Shown here: positions 6,968 to 13,800 of the stretch, in pieces
How the letters are laid out: every line of letters starts with the position of its first letter
How positions within the stretch are numbered: the stretch's first letter is position 1
Origin: DASXYU01 sp036502295
Lineage (GTDB): Bacteria > Actinomycetota > Actinomycetes > Mycobacteriales > Jatrophihabitantaceae
Reading direction: 5' to 3'
NCBI GenBank assembly: GCA_036502295.1
Contig: DASXYU010000028.1
Span: 1 to 14,854 of the forward strand
Length of the DNA stretch: 14,854 bases
Notes under the pieces: model-generated
What the model was told of the DNA's origin: nothing
The model's database searches: none
What the model saw: the letters and a program-made list of their open reading frames with translations, nothing else
Translations under genes and position numbers: made by a program

Positions 6968-7774
6968 ATGACGGACGTCGGTTACTTCGGACCGGACAGT
7001 GTCACGTGGCGGGTCCATGGGGAGCCGGCGACGATGGTCGGCGGCCTGCGCGCGCTGCTCCTGCAGGCGCTGCACCCCGACGCGATGCAACTGCTGTATG
7101 CCCGATCCAATTTCCAGGACGATCCGTGGGCGCGGCTGCAGCGCACAGTGCGCTACGTCGTCACCGTGTCCTTCGGCGCCAGGGCTGAAGTGGATGCGGC
7201 TGCAGCCCAAGTTCGTTCCGTCCATCATCGCCTCGGCATCGCCGACCCGGGCCAGCTTGCCTGGGTCCATGCGTGCCAGGTCGACTCATTCCTGTCAGCG
7301 GCCCGCGCCGCTGGAGTTCGCCTCGGCCCGGCCGAGGAGGATCGCTATGTGGCCGAGCAAGCGGTAGCGGCGTCCCTCGTCGAGGTTCCGGCGGAGCTGA
7401 CTCCGCAGACCGTGGACGAACTCGACCGCTACATGGCCCGGATGCGTTCGCAATTGGCGTGCACCCCCGAAGCTCGCGAGGCAGCGCGTACGGTGATCGC
7501 GCCCTCGTTGCCGGTGCCCGCCAAGTACGTGGTGCCCGCACGCTTCGGCTGGACGATCATCTCGCTACTCGCGGTCGGCCTGCTTCCCGACTGGGCGCGC
7601 CGGATGTATCGCGTCCCGCCGATACCCGGGACGACGTTCGTCGCGACTGGCGGGATGCGCGTCCTGCGGCGAACCGTGCAGATGCTGCCTGATCGCTTTC
7701 GCGAGGGTCCGGCCTATCGCGCGGCCAAGGCACGTGTCGCCGAGACCGGCGATGTTTCGCTCGGCAGCGGTTAG
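6968..7774 (+). CDS. Oxygenase MpaB / DUF2236 family protein
   Basis: A 268-aa protein of the MpaB/latex-clearing-protein-like (DUF2236) family. These are mainly helical proteins, some of which bind haem b and act as oxygenases. Visible family blocks are GYFGPDSVTWRVHGEP near the N-terminus, GGLRALLLQALHPDAM, DDPWARLQRTVRYV, the central AWVHACQVDSFL with a conserved His, and a C-terminal LLPDWARRMY segment. The frame is open from 6887, but family members usually begin just before the GxFGPDSVTW block, so ATG 6968 is chosen; in-frame GTG 6950 is the alternative. Substrate unknown. It is followed after 9 bp by an SRPBCC protein in the same direction, which could bind a hydrophobic substrate or product. 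Confidence 0.8.
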   Translation: MTDVGYFGPDSVTWRVHGEPATMVGGLRALLLQALHPDAMQLLYARSNFQDDPWARLQRTVRYVVTVSFGARAEVDAAAAQVRSVHHRLGIADPGQLAWVHACQVDSFLSAARAAGVRLGPAEEDRYVAEQAVAASLVEVPAELTPQTVDELDRYMARMRSQLACTPEAREAARTVIAPSLPVPAKYVVPARFGWTIISLLAVGLLPDWARRMYRVPPIPGTTFVATGGMRVLRRTVQMLPDRFREGPAYRAAKARVAETGDVSLGSG

Positions 7775-7777
7775 CGT
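7772..7777 (+). promoter_or_regulatory. Putative -10 element for the SRPBCC gene
   Basis: TAGCGT fits TANNNT and ends 6 nt before ATG 7784. Its first three bases are the stop codon of the DUF2236 gene. It would give a leaderless transcript in addition to any read-through from upstream. Confidence 0.35.
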
Positions 7778-7783
7778 CAGAGT

Positions 7784-8188
7784 ATGGAGTCCAGCTCACG
7801 GCACATCAGCATCGTGATCGAGCGCTCGGCGGCGGAGGTCTACGCGTTCGCGTCGGATGCGCGAAACCTACCGGCGTGGGCCGGTGGTCTGGCAGGCTCC
7901 GAGGTGACGTGGGACGGGATGTCCTGGTCGACCGACTCGCCGATGGGGCGGGTGAGTTTCGTGTTCGCACCGGTGAACGAGTTCGGCATCCTCGATCACA
8001 CGGTGACCCTCCCGTCCGGTGAGTCCGTCTACAACCCGCTCCGCGTGCTGGCCCACGAGGACGGTGCGGAGGTCGTCTTCACCCTCCGGCCTTCCAGCGG
8101 GATGTCCCCGGAGGGGTTCGAGCGCGACGCGAGGATGGTGCAGCAGGACCTGGCTCGGCTCAAGTCACTGCTCGAAGCGCAGCACTGA
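7784..8188 (+). CDS. SRPBCC (START-like) family protein
   Basis: A 134-aa cytoplasmic protein that fits the SRPBCC/polyketide-cyclase-like fold. It opens with HISIVIERSAAEVYAFASDARNLPAWAGG (residues 7-35), the typical first strand, helix and 'xxxWxxG' part of this group. Strands with SWSTDSPMGRVSFVFAP and EVVFTLRP follow, then a closing amphipathic helix (FERDARMVQQDLARLKSLLEAQ). Such proteins form a deep hydrophobic pocket; ligands vary and none can be named here. ATG 7784 has no Shine-Dalgarno and lies 6 nt after a TAGCGT. It follows the DUF2236 gene by 9 bp and converges on the MBL-fold gene with 24 bp between the stops. Confidence 0.8.
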   Translation: MESSSRHISIVIERSAAEVYAFASDARNLPAWAGGLAGSEVTWDGMSWSTDSPMGRVSFVFAPVNEFGILDHTVTLPSGESVYNPLRVLAHEDGAEVVFTLRPSSGMSPEGFERDARMVQQDLARLKSLLEAQH

Positions 8189-8212
8189 CGGCGGACGGCT
8201 CGCCGCAGGCGA

Positions 8213-8878
8213 TTACCAGCCACGGGCGCGCCACTCGGCGAGGTGGGGGCGTTCGGTTCCGATGGTGGAGTCGTTGCCGTGGCCGGGGTAGAACCACGTG
8301 TCATCCGGCAACTCCTCGAAGACCCGTTCGGTGACGTCGCCCAACAGCTGATCGAAGTCCTTGGGCGACCACGTCCTGCCGACTCCGCCAGGGAAGAGCG
8401 CGTCGCCGGTGAAGAGGTGCGGCGTCCCCTCCGGGTCGCGATAGAGCAACGCGAGCGAACCAGGCGTGTGCCCCCGCAGGTGGATCACCTCGAGCGTCGC
8501 GTCTCCCACTGTGAGGACATCGCCCTGGCCGAACTGCTCGTCGACGGCGACCGGAAGCTCCGGGGCGTCCTCTTCGCTGGCGTACACCGCGGCCGCGGAG
8601 TCGAGGACGGTGGCCTCCAGGGCGCCCCAGTGGTCCTGGTGGCGGTGCGTCGTAAGGATCGCCGATACAGGCGGCCCCTCGAAGCGCGAAAGTTCGCTCA
8701 GCCGGTTGGGCTCCGCGGCAGCGTCGATGAGCAACCCCTCCTCGGTCTGCGTGCAGCGCAGGAGGTAGGCGTTGTTGTTCATCGCGCCGACGGCGACCTT
8801 CACGATGGTGAGCCCCGGCAGGCGGCGCACGAGGAACGAGCCTCCGACCTTCGCCTCACCGCTGTACGTCTCGCTCAT
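8213..8878 (-). CDS. MBL-fold metallo-hydrolase, glyoxalase II-like
   Basis: A 221-aa metallo-beta-lactamase-fold hydrolase with a complete two-metal site. THRHQDHWG gives His78, His80, Asp82 and His83; LRGHTPGS gives His137; FTGDALFPGGVGRT gives Asp159; YPGHGNDSTIG gives His200. The order and the GGVGR and PGHG blocks are typical of the hydroxyacylglutathione-hydrolase-like group, which cleaves thioesters. Actinobacteria mostly lack glutathione, so the substrate is more likely another thiol ester or is unknown. The ATG at 8878 has no Shine-Dalgarno but lies 6 nt after a minus-strand TAGGTT, which suggests a leaderless mRNA. A perfect 46-bp palindrome covers its -35 region. Confidence 0.88.
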   Translation of the reverse strand: MSETYSGEAKVGGSFLVRRLPGLTIVKVAVGAMNNNAYLLRCTQTEEGLLIDAAAEPNRLSELSRFEGPPVSAILTTHRHQDHWGALEATVLDSAAAVYASEEDAPELPVAVDEQFGQGDVLTVGDATLEVIHLRGHTPGSLALLYRDPEGTPHLFTGDALFPGGVGRTWSPKDFDQLLGDVTERVFEELPDDTWFYPGHGNDSTIGTERPHLAEWRARGW

Positions 8879-8884
8879 ACCGCC

Positions 8885-8890
8885 AACCTA
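8885..8890 (-). promoter_or_regulatory. Putative -10 element for the MBL-fold gene
   Basis: TAGGTT on the minus strand fits TANNNT and ends 6 nt before ATG 8878. The expected -35 position falls inside the 46-bp palindrome; no consensus hexamer is seen there. Confidence 0.45.
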
Positions 8891-8897
8891 TCGCCGA

Positions 8898-8943
8898 ACT
8901 TTTGGTCTTGAGTCAGGCATATGCCTGACTCAAGACCAAAAGT
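8898..8943. repeat. Perfect 46-bp palindrome, terminator and/or operator
   Basis: Each 23-base arm is the exact reverse complement of the other, with no spacer at the centre (between 8920 and 8921). The left arm starts ACTTTTGGTCTTGAGTCAGG. It is far more AT-rich than its surroundings. It starts 17 bp past the DUF4032 stop, a typical terminator position, and at the same time lies about 20-65 bp upstream of the MBL-fold start. No T-run follows on either strand. Confidence 0.9.
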
Positions 8944-8960
8944 AGTGAGCGAGGGGAGGA

Positions 8961-10250
8961 TCAGTCGAAGACGGGGAGGAACTCCTCGGTCGCGGGTCCG
9001 CTGAGGTCGACCCTCGCGTCCGGGAGGTTGCGCAGGATCGTCTCCACGTAGGACGTCACCGCCGCGGCACGACCTACGTCCTCGCCGCGTTCCTCCGACA
9101 GGAACCAACGGTGCTCACTGATCTCGTGGAAGAGTTCGGCATCAGGGAGCTTGCCGCGCTGGTCGGTCGGCACCAGCGCGAGCGTGCCGTAGAACTTCTG
9201 GTCCAGCCAGCGCCGCGCCGCAGCGTCCTCGGGGACGTCCTCGCCGGTCGCCTCCTCCCACTTGGCGCGGAACCGTGCCAAGTCGGCGAGCAGCGTGCGT
9301 GCCTGGTTCTCCTGCACCGAGAGCCCCGTCAGGGCGAAGACCCGCCGCGCGTGGTGCCCGGGCTCCACGACCGCCGTCTCGAAGCGGAGCCGCCGGCCGC
9401 CGTTCTCCGTGCGGATCGCCATCTCCGCGACGTCGAAACCCAGGGAGTTGAGGCGTTTGATGCGCTGGTTGATGAGGTAGCTCTCGCCGCGGCCGACGAC
9501 CTCGTTGCGGGTGAGCTCCTCCCACAACTGCTCGTAGCGCGGCGTCAACTCCTTCGCGGTCTCGATCGGGTCGATGCTTGGGTCGAGCTGACGGGCAGCC
9601 TCGAGGTCGAACATCTCGCCGGCGATGTTCTCCATCGCGATCTGCAGGTCATAGGCGCGTTGGCCGGGGGAGAGCTCCGCATGCATCTCACCGGTCTCGG
9701 CATCGACCAGATACGCCGCGAGCGCGCCAGCATCACGGCGGAACAATGTGTTCGACAGGGAGCAGTCGCCCCAGTAAAAACCGGCAAGGTGCAGGCGGAC
9801 GAAGAGGCCGGCGAGAGCGTCGAGCAGGCGCGTCCTCAACTCCGGGATCCCGCGCCCGGTGAAGAGCGCCCGATAGGGCTGCGAGTAGGGCAGGTGACGC
9901 GTGATGAGCAGCCCCGGCAGCGGCCCGTCATCGTTCGACCGCTCGGTGACCGTGCCGTAGGCCTCCACCACGGGCACGTTGCGCGCGGCGAGTTCGTGCA
10001 GCATGGCGTGATCGTTGAGGACGAAGCGGTCGGGCGCCTCTTTCACCGCGAAGATTCCCCCGGCGGCCACGCCCTCACTGCCGGGGGGACCTCCACTGCC
10101 CTCCAGCCCGATGAAGCGCACCACGTGCCGGGAGATGCCTCGCGGCACGTGGACGATCCGTTCCTCCGGCCACTCCTCCAGCGGCAGGTCGAACGGAAGG
10201 TCCAGCAACTCGGCGTTGGTGCCGAGGGTCACCAGCTGATAGCCAGCCAT
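8961..10250 (-). CDS. DUF4032 protein with kinase-like N-terminal domain
   Basis: A 429-aa actinobacterial protein with an N-terminal lipopolysaccharide-kinase/RIO-like fold followed by the C-terminal DUF4032 part. Kinase hallmarks are a possible ATP lysine in FAVKEAPDRF (Lys70), the catalytic loop FYWGDCSLSNTLF (Asp162, Asn167) and a metal-binding LVDAETGEMH (Asp183). These suggest an active small-molecule or protein kinase, but the substrate is unknown. There is no signal peptide or membrane segment. The C-terminal half carries NQRIKRLNSLGFDVAEMAI and WLDQKFYGTLALVPTDQRGK. ATG 10250 is preferred over in-frame GTG 10256 because the minus-strand TAGGCT lies 6 nt upstream, ideal for a leaderless mRNA. 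It diverges from proS; the 46-bp palindrome probably ends its transcript. Confidence 0.85.
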   Translation of the reverse strand: MAGYQLVTLGTNAELLDLPFDLPLEEWPEERIVHVPRGISRHVVRFIGLEGSGGPPGSEGVAAGGIFAVKEAPDRFVLNDHAMLHELAARNVPVVEAYGTVTERSNDDGPLPGLLITRHLPYSQPYRALFTGRGIPELRTRLLDALAGLFVRLHLAGFYWGDCSLSNTLFRRDAGALAAYLVDAETGEMHAELSPGQRAYDLQIAMENIAGEMFDLEAARQLDPSIDPIETAKELTPRYEQLWEELTRNEVVGRGESYLINQRIKRLNSLGFDVAEMAIRTENGGRRLRFETAVVEPGHHARRVFALTGLSVQENQARTLLADLARFRAKWEEATGEDVPEDAAARRWLDQKFYGTLALVPTDQRGKLPDAELFHEISEHRWFLSEERGEDVGRAAAVTSYVETILRNLPDARVDLSGPATEEFLPVFD

Positions 10251-10256
10251 GCGCAC

Positions 10257-10262
10257 AGCCTA
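10257..10262 (-). promoter_or_regulatory. Putative -10 element for the DUF4032 gene
   Basis: TAGGCT on the minus strand, 6 nt before ATG 10250. No -35 consensus is evident at 17 bp. The same hexamer is used before uvrA. Confidence 0.45.
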
Positions 10263-10317
10263 TGGGGCGCCGATGCCGCGAGACAGTCACGAATCGGGCG
10301 CCGCACGGTAGGTAGCC

Positions 10318-10341
10318 GTCGCCGCCTTGCTTGGCGGCGGC
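10318..10341. promoter_or_regulatory. Inverted repeat over the proS -35 region
   Basis: GTCGCCGCC (10318-10326) pairs with GGCGGCGGC (10333-10341), with one G-T wobble, around TTGCTT. It ends 3 bp before the proS -10 hexamer, where a -35 or an activator/repressor site would be. It could equally be GC-rich background. Confidence 0.25.
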
Positions 10342-10344
10342 GGA

Positions 10345-10350
10345 TAGATT
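10345..10350 (+). promoter_or_regulatory. Putative -10 element for proS
   Basis: TAGATT ends 6 nt before GTG 10357, so transcription would begin at the start codon. No T-box leader can fit. Confidence 0.5.
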
Positions 10351-10356
10351 CAGTGC

Positions 10357-12150
10357 GTGCTGACAATGTCGACCCTCTTCCTGCGGACCCTGCGTGACGA
10401 CCCCGCGGATGCCGAGGTGCCGAGCCACAAACTGCTCGTCCGTGCCGGCTACGTCCGCCGCGTCGCGCCGGGCATCTACTCCTGGCTACCACTCGGTCTC
10501 GCCGTCCTCGACAAGGTCGAGAAGGTCGTTCGCGAGGAGATGGCGAGCATCGGCTCGCAGGAGGTGCACTTTCCCGCGCTCATCCCGCGCGAATATTTCG
10601 ATGCGTCCGGGCGCTGGGAGGAATACGGTGAGAACATCTTTCGGCTCATGGACCGGAAGAAGGCGGAGTACCTGCTTGCCCCCACCCACGAGGAGCTCTT
10701 CACGCTTCTCGTGAAAGGCGAGTACTCCTCCTACAAGGACTACCCACTGTCGCTCTACCAGATCCAGATCAAGTACCGGGATGAGGCGAGGCCCCGCGCC
10801 GGAATCCTGCGTGGCCGCGAGTTCATCATGAAGGACTCCTACTCCTTCGATCTCTCGCACGAGGGGCTGGTGAAGTCGTACTACGACCACCGCGGCGCCT
10901 ACGAGCGGATCTTCAGCCGCCTCGGCTTCGACTACAAGATCGTCTTCGCCGTCTCGGGCGCGATGGGTGGTTCGGCGTCTGAGGAGTTCCTGGCGAGGAC
11001 GCCGTCTGGCGAGGACGCCTTTGTGCAGTGCACGAACTGCGACTACGCCGCCAACACCGAGGCCGCCGAGGTGGCCGTTCCTCCGGCGGTTGTTTCGACA
11101 GGCTCAACGAACGCCGTGCAGATCCACGACACCCCAAACACGCCGACCATCGACACCCTGGTCGAGGTCTTCAACGCCCTTGGACTGCGCGACGAGCCGT
11201 TCAGCGCCGCTGACACGCTGAAGAACGTCGTCCTGCGGACGAAGGCACCAGGGGAGACCGAGTGGTCGTTGCTCATCGTCGGCGTGCCCGGCGACCGTGA
11301 GGTCGATCTCAAGCGTCTCAGCGGCCAACTCGAGCCGATCGAGGTCGAGCAGGCCGGTCCCGAGGACCTCGCCAAGGCGCCGCTGCTGGTGAAGGGCTAC
11401 ATCGGCCCGCAGATCCTCGGTCTGGAGAGTCCATCGAAGATCAAGTACCTCGTCGACCCCCTCGTCGTCGAGGGCAGCGTCTGGATCACCGGCGCCAACG
11501 TCGAAGGCAAGCATGCCGCGAACGTGGTGCGCGGACGCGATTTCACCCCGGACGGCGAGATCGGTGCGGTGGAGATCCGGGACGGCGACCGCTGCCCGCG
11601 CTGCGGCTCGCCCCTGGAGGTCGCCAAGGGCATCGAGCTCGGTCACGTCTTCCAGCTCGGCGAGAAGTACGCCAAGGCCTTCGGTCTGACGGCGCTCGGG
11701 CAGGAGGGCAAGCCGGTCGGCATCACCATGGGCTCCTACGGCGTAGGTGTCACCCGTGCCGTGGCAGCGCTCGCCGAACAGACCTACGACGACAAGGGCC
11801 TCTGCTGGCCGCGCATCGTCGCCCCGGCGGACGTCCACCTCGTCGCTACCGGTAAGGACGACGCCGTCTTCGTGGCGGCCGCCAAGCTCGCCGAGGAGCT
11901 GGAGTCGAAGGGCGTCTCCGTCCTCTACGACGACCGTTACGGGGTCTCGCCCGGCGTGAAGTTCAAGGACTCCGAGCTGCTCGGTGTGCCGACAATCGTC
12001 ATCGTGGGTAAGGGCCTCGCCGACGGTGTCGTCGAGATCAAGGACCGCAAGACCGACGAGCGCCGCAACGTCCCAGTCGCATCCGCTGCAGAAGTGATTG
12101 CGGCGGTCGTGGCCGGGACGGAGGTGACTGCTCCGGGCGGTCAGACTTGA
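10357..12150 (+). CDS. proS: Prolyl-tRNA synthetase, bacterial type with editing domain
   Basis: A 597-aa class II aminoacyl-tRNA synthetase that charges tRNA-Pro in the cytoplasm. Motif 1 lies around residues 55-77 (EKVVREEMASIG...PALIP), motif 2 around 139-164 (KYRDEARPRAGILRGREF) and motif 3 in GSYGVGVTRAVAALAEQ. Between motifs 2 and 3 lies the inserted YbaK-like editing domain (about 225-405), as in the long bacterial type; then comes the anticodon-binding domain. The GTG start at 10357 reads MLTMSTLFLRTLRDD, close to actinobacterial orthologues. There is no Shine-Dalgarno; a TAGATT 6 nt upstream implies a leaderless mRNA. Codons 246-252 at the entry to the editing domain are encoded by a short repeat-like sequence. 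The stop overlaps the proposed ung start. Confidence 0.97.
   Translation: MLTMSTLFLRTLRDDPADAEVPSHKLLVRAGYVRRVAPGIYSWLPLGLAVLDKVEKVVREEMASIGSQEVHFPALIPREYFDASGRWEEYGENIFRLMDRKKAEYLLAPTHEELFTLLVKGEYSSYKDYPLSLYQIQIKYRDEARPRAGILRGREFIMKDSYSFDLSHEGLVKSYYDHRGAYERIFSRLGFDYKIVFAVSGAMGGSASEEFLARTPSGEDAFVQCTNCDYAANTEAAEVAVPPAVVSTGSTNAVQIHDTPNTPTIDTLVEVFNALGLRDEPFSAADTLKNVVLRTKAPGETEWSLLIVGVPGDREVDLKRLSGQLEPIEVEQAGPEDLAKAPLLVKGYIGPQILGLESPSKIKYLVDPLVVEGSVWITGANVEGKHAANVVRGRDFTPDGEIGAVEIRDGDRCPRCGSPLEVAKGIELGHVFQLGEKYAKAFGLTALGQEGKPVGITMGSYGVGVTRAVAALAEQTYDDKGLCWPRIVAPADVHLVATGKDDAVFVAAAKLAEELESKGVSVLYDDRYGVSPGVKFKDSELLGVPTIVIVGKGLADGVVEIKDRKTDERRNVPVASAAEVIAAVVAGTEVTAPGGQT
11092..11112 (+). repeat. Short interspersed repeat-like sequence inside proS
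   Basis: The core TTTCGACAGGCTCAACGA closely resembles a short imperfect palindrome (TTTCGACAGGCTCAACCA-like) that, from memory, is scattered in many actinobacterial genomes, mostly between genes. Here it is read in frame as V-S-T-G-S-T-N in the variable linker before the ProRS editing domain. Only one copy is in this window, so its repeat nature is by recall. Confidence 0.5.
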
Positions 12151-12203
12151 TCCTCCCCCGCAAGCGGGAGGTGCCCCCACCGCAATCACCTCCGTCCCGG
12201 CCA
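12110..12203. repeat. 22-bp inverted repeat linking the proS end and ung start
   Basis: Arms 12110-12131 and 12182-12203 are reverse complements with one mismatch (18 bp contiguous: 12110-12127 with 12186-12203). The left arm is proS coding sequence (last codons); the right arm is read as the new N-terminus of ung. The 50-bp interior holds both the proS stop and the first copy of the dispersed 26-bp repeat. It may act as the proS terminator. Confidence 0.75.
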
Positions 12204-12863
12204 CTCGACTCACTTGATCCCGGCTGGGCGGAGGCGTTGCGGCCGGTCGCCGATCAGATTGCGGCGATGGGGCAGTTTCTGCGGGCGGAGGTGGCGGCTG
12301 GCAGGACGTATCTGCCGGCTCCGGATCGGATCCTGCGAGCCTTCCAGCAGCCCTTCGCTGATGTCCGCGTCCTCGTCGTGGGGCAGGACCCGTATCCGAC
12401 ACCGGGCAATCCCGTCGGGCTGTGCTTCTCGGTCGAACGCGACGTCCGCCCGCTGCCGCCGTCCTTGCAGAACATTTACAAGGAACTGCACGACGACCTC
12501 GGCATCACGCCTCCACCGCATGGCGACCTCACCGCGTGGACGACGCACGGCGTCCTGCTGCTGAACCGCGTCCTCGCCGTCCGGCCGGGGGCGCCCGCAT
12601 CACACCGGGGCAAGGGTTGGGAGGCAGTCACCGAGCAGGCGATCCGGGCGCTCGTGGCACGCGGTACGCCGCTCGTCGCGATCCTCTGGGGACGTGACGC
12701 GCAGACGCTGCGCCCGCTGCTGGGGCAGACGCCACGGATCGAGTCCGCACACCCCAGCCCACTCTCGGCACGCAACGGCTTCTTCGGCTCGCGGCCGTTC
12801 AGCAAAGCCAACGGGCTCCTCACCGAAGCCGGCGAGGAGCCCGTTGACTGGAGGCTCGACTAG
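12147..12863 (+). CDS. ung: Uracil-DNA glycosylase, family 1
   Basis: Ung removes uracil from DNA as the first step of base-excision repair. The product is 238 aa from TTG 12147. Key motifs are intact: VVGQDPYPTPG (77-87, with the water-activating Asp81), the uracil-pocket region LLLNRVLAVRPGAPASHRGKGW (without gaps relative to the family), AILWGRDAQ, and the HPSPLS loop (His202). From about residue 18 (RPLDSLDPGWAEAL) it matches the usual N-terminus. The preceding 17 residues (ILPRKREVPPPQSPPS) come from an inserted repeat, and no ATG or GTG exists where family members normally start. TTG 12147 overlaps the proS stop (TTGA), so coupled translation is likely, but the true start is uncertain. 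The stop shares bases with the convergent secreted-protein gene. Confidence 0.93.
   Translation: MILPRKREVPPPQSPPSRPLDSLDPGWAEALRPVADQIAAMGQFLRAEVAAGRTYLPAPDRILRAFQQPFADVRVLVVGQDPYPTPGNPVGLCFSVERDVRPLPPSLQNIYKELHDDLGITPPPHGDLTAWTTHGVLLLNRVLAVRPGAPASHRGKGWEAVTEQAIRALVARGTPLVAILWGRDAQTLRPLLGQTPRIESAHPSPLSARNGFFGSRPFSKANGLLTEAGEEPVDWRLD
12154..12179 (+). repeat. Dispersed 26-bp repeat, copy 1 (proS/ung junction)
   Basis: Identical over 26 bp, in opposite orientation, to 14326-14351. The core is CCCCCGCAAGCGGGAGGTG, with an internal CTCCC/GGGAG stem. It begins 4 bp after the proS stop and is read through as PRKREVPP in ung. Confidence 0.85.
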
Positions 12864-13681
12864 CAGGTCACCGCTAGCGCGAAGGCCGAATCGACGTAGG
12901 TGCCGTCGCTGGCCTTCTTCACGTAGACCTCGACCCGGTCGGTGAACTGGTCGGTGTACGCCGAGATCGTGTAACTCGAATCCTGCGCCGTCGCGGTGGC
13001 AACGCAGTCGAGCACGTTCGTGCTCGTGAAGACCTGGTACTGACCGACGTCGGTCTTCAGCACGCTCGTGATCTGCGGTGAGGACGAGAGGATCGTCCCG
13101 GTCGTCGAGACCGCGACCGCGATCGGCGTGGTGTAGTACCCGACCACGTCGGTGGCGATGTCTGTCGCGGTGAGCGAGACGTTCTTCACCCGGATCGTGC
13201 CGTCGGCACCGAGCTTGCTCGTGACCTCACCGGAGATCTTCACGTTCTTGTAGTAGGTGAGGGCGGTGCTGTTCGGCTCGCTGACACCGGAGGGGTAAAC
13301 GACGAGCCGACCCTGCCCCGAGCTGTTGACGGTGGTGAACGAGAGCACCACGGCACTTGCCTTGGCGGGAACGCCACAGCCGGTGGCCGCGCCGCCCTGC
13401 GTCGAGAAGCCCGTCGTGCCCGTGATCTGCAGGACGCGCGTGGAATTGCGGGTGAACTTGCCGGCTGGGCTCAGGCGGCTGTCGGCGAGACGGCAGGGGC
13501 TGAGCGCCACGTATTCGGTCTGGGAGACAGGAGCGGCTATGCCGGCGGGGGCGGTGATGGGTGCAGGGCGTGTGGGGCCTTCAGGGCTGTTGCCTGCTGC
13601 GACCGCCACACCTCCCAACGCCAGTCCCGCACCGACAGTCAGTGCGGCAAAGATGGTTAGAGCACGAGCAGGTTTTCTCAC
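12860..13681 (-). CDS. Secreted two-domain beta-rich protein
   Basis: A 273-aa exported protein of unknown function. Residues 1-29 form a signal peptide (MRKPAR, long Ala/Leu/Gly core, VAVAAG). Residues about 56-184 resemble a beta-rich extracellular module common in actinobacteria, opening YVALSPCRLADSR and closing TDIATDVVGYYT. Residues about 205-273 resemble a second small actinobacterial module: YQVFTSTNVLDCVATATAQ through AFALAVTC. There are four cysteines, two per module (63/102 and 226/273), fitting one disulphide each. GTG 13681 is chosen because GGAGG lies five bases upstream and the signal peptide follows directly; the frame is open to 13726 but that part lacks sense. It converges on ung with overlapping stop codons. 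A surface or cell-wall role is an inference. Confidence 0.75.
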   Translation of the reverse strand: MRKPARALTIFAALTVGAGLALGGVAVAAGNSPEGPTRPAPITAPAGIAAPVSQTEYVALSPCRLADSRLSPAGKFTRNSTRVLQITGTTGFSTQGGAATGCGVPAKASAVVLSFTTVNSSGQGRLVVYPSGVSEPNSTALTYYKNVKISGEVTSKLGADGTIRVKNVSLTATDIATDVVGYYTTPIAVAVSTTGTILSSSPQITSVLKTDVGQYQVFTSTNVLDCVATATAQDSSYTISAYTDQFTDRVEVYVKKASDGTYVDSAFALAVTC

Positions 13682-13800
13682 TGGGACCTCCGGCTGCGTT
13701 GACGTTGTCAGCCCGAAGGTAGCCACGAGTGCCCTGAAATCCGGTGAGGACAGCTTGCCGCTCTATCAGCGTCTAGTCAGTAAGCCGGGCCGGACTCTGC

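Noticed and set aside
6794..7270. Longer start of the 129-aa gene
   Set aside because: The extension lies antisense to the DUF2236 gene and lacks any protein-like character; GTG 6793 has a GGGGG ribosome site.
10263..10356. T-box or other RNA leader before proS
   Set aside because: The -10 lies 6 nt from the start codon, leaving no leader, and no T-box or specifier pattern is visible.
9111..10397. Long plus-strand open frame (428 codons) antisense to DUF4032
   Set aside because: No recognisable motif, no start signal, and it runs into the proS promoter and start.
11104..12402. Long minus-strand open frame (432 codons) antisense to proS and ung
   Set aside because: Covers certain genes on the other strand; composition is that of an antisense shadow.
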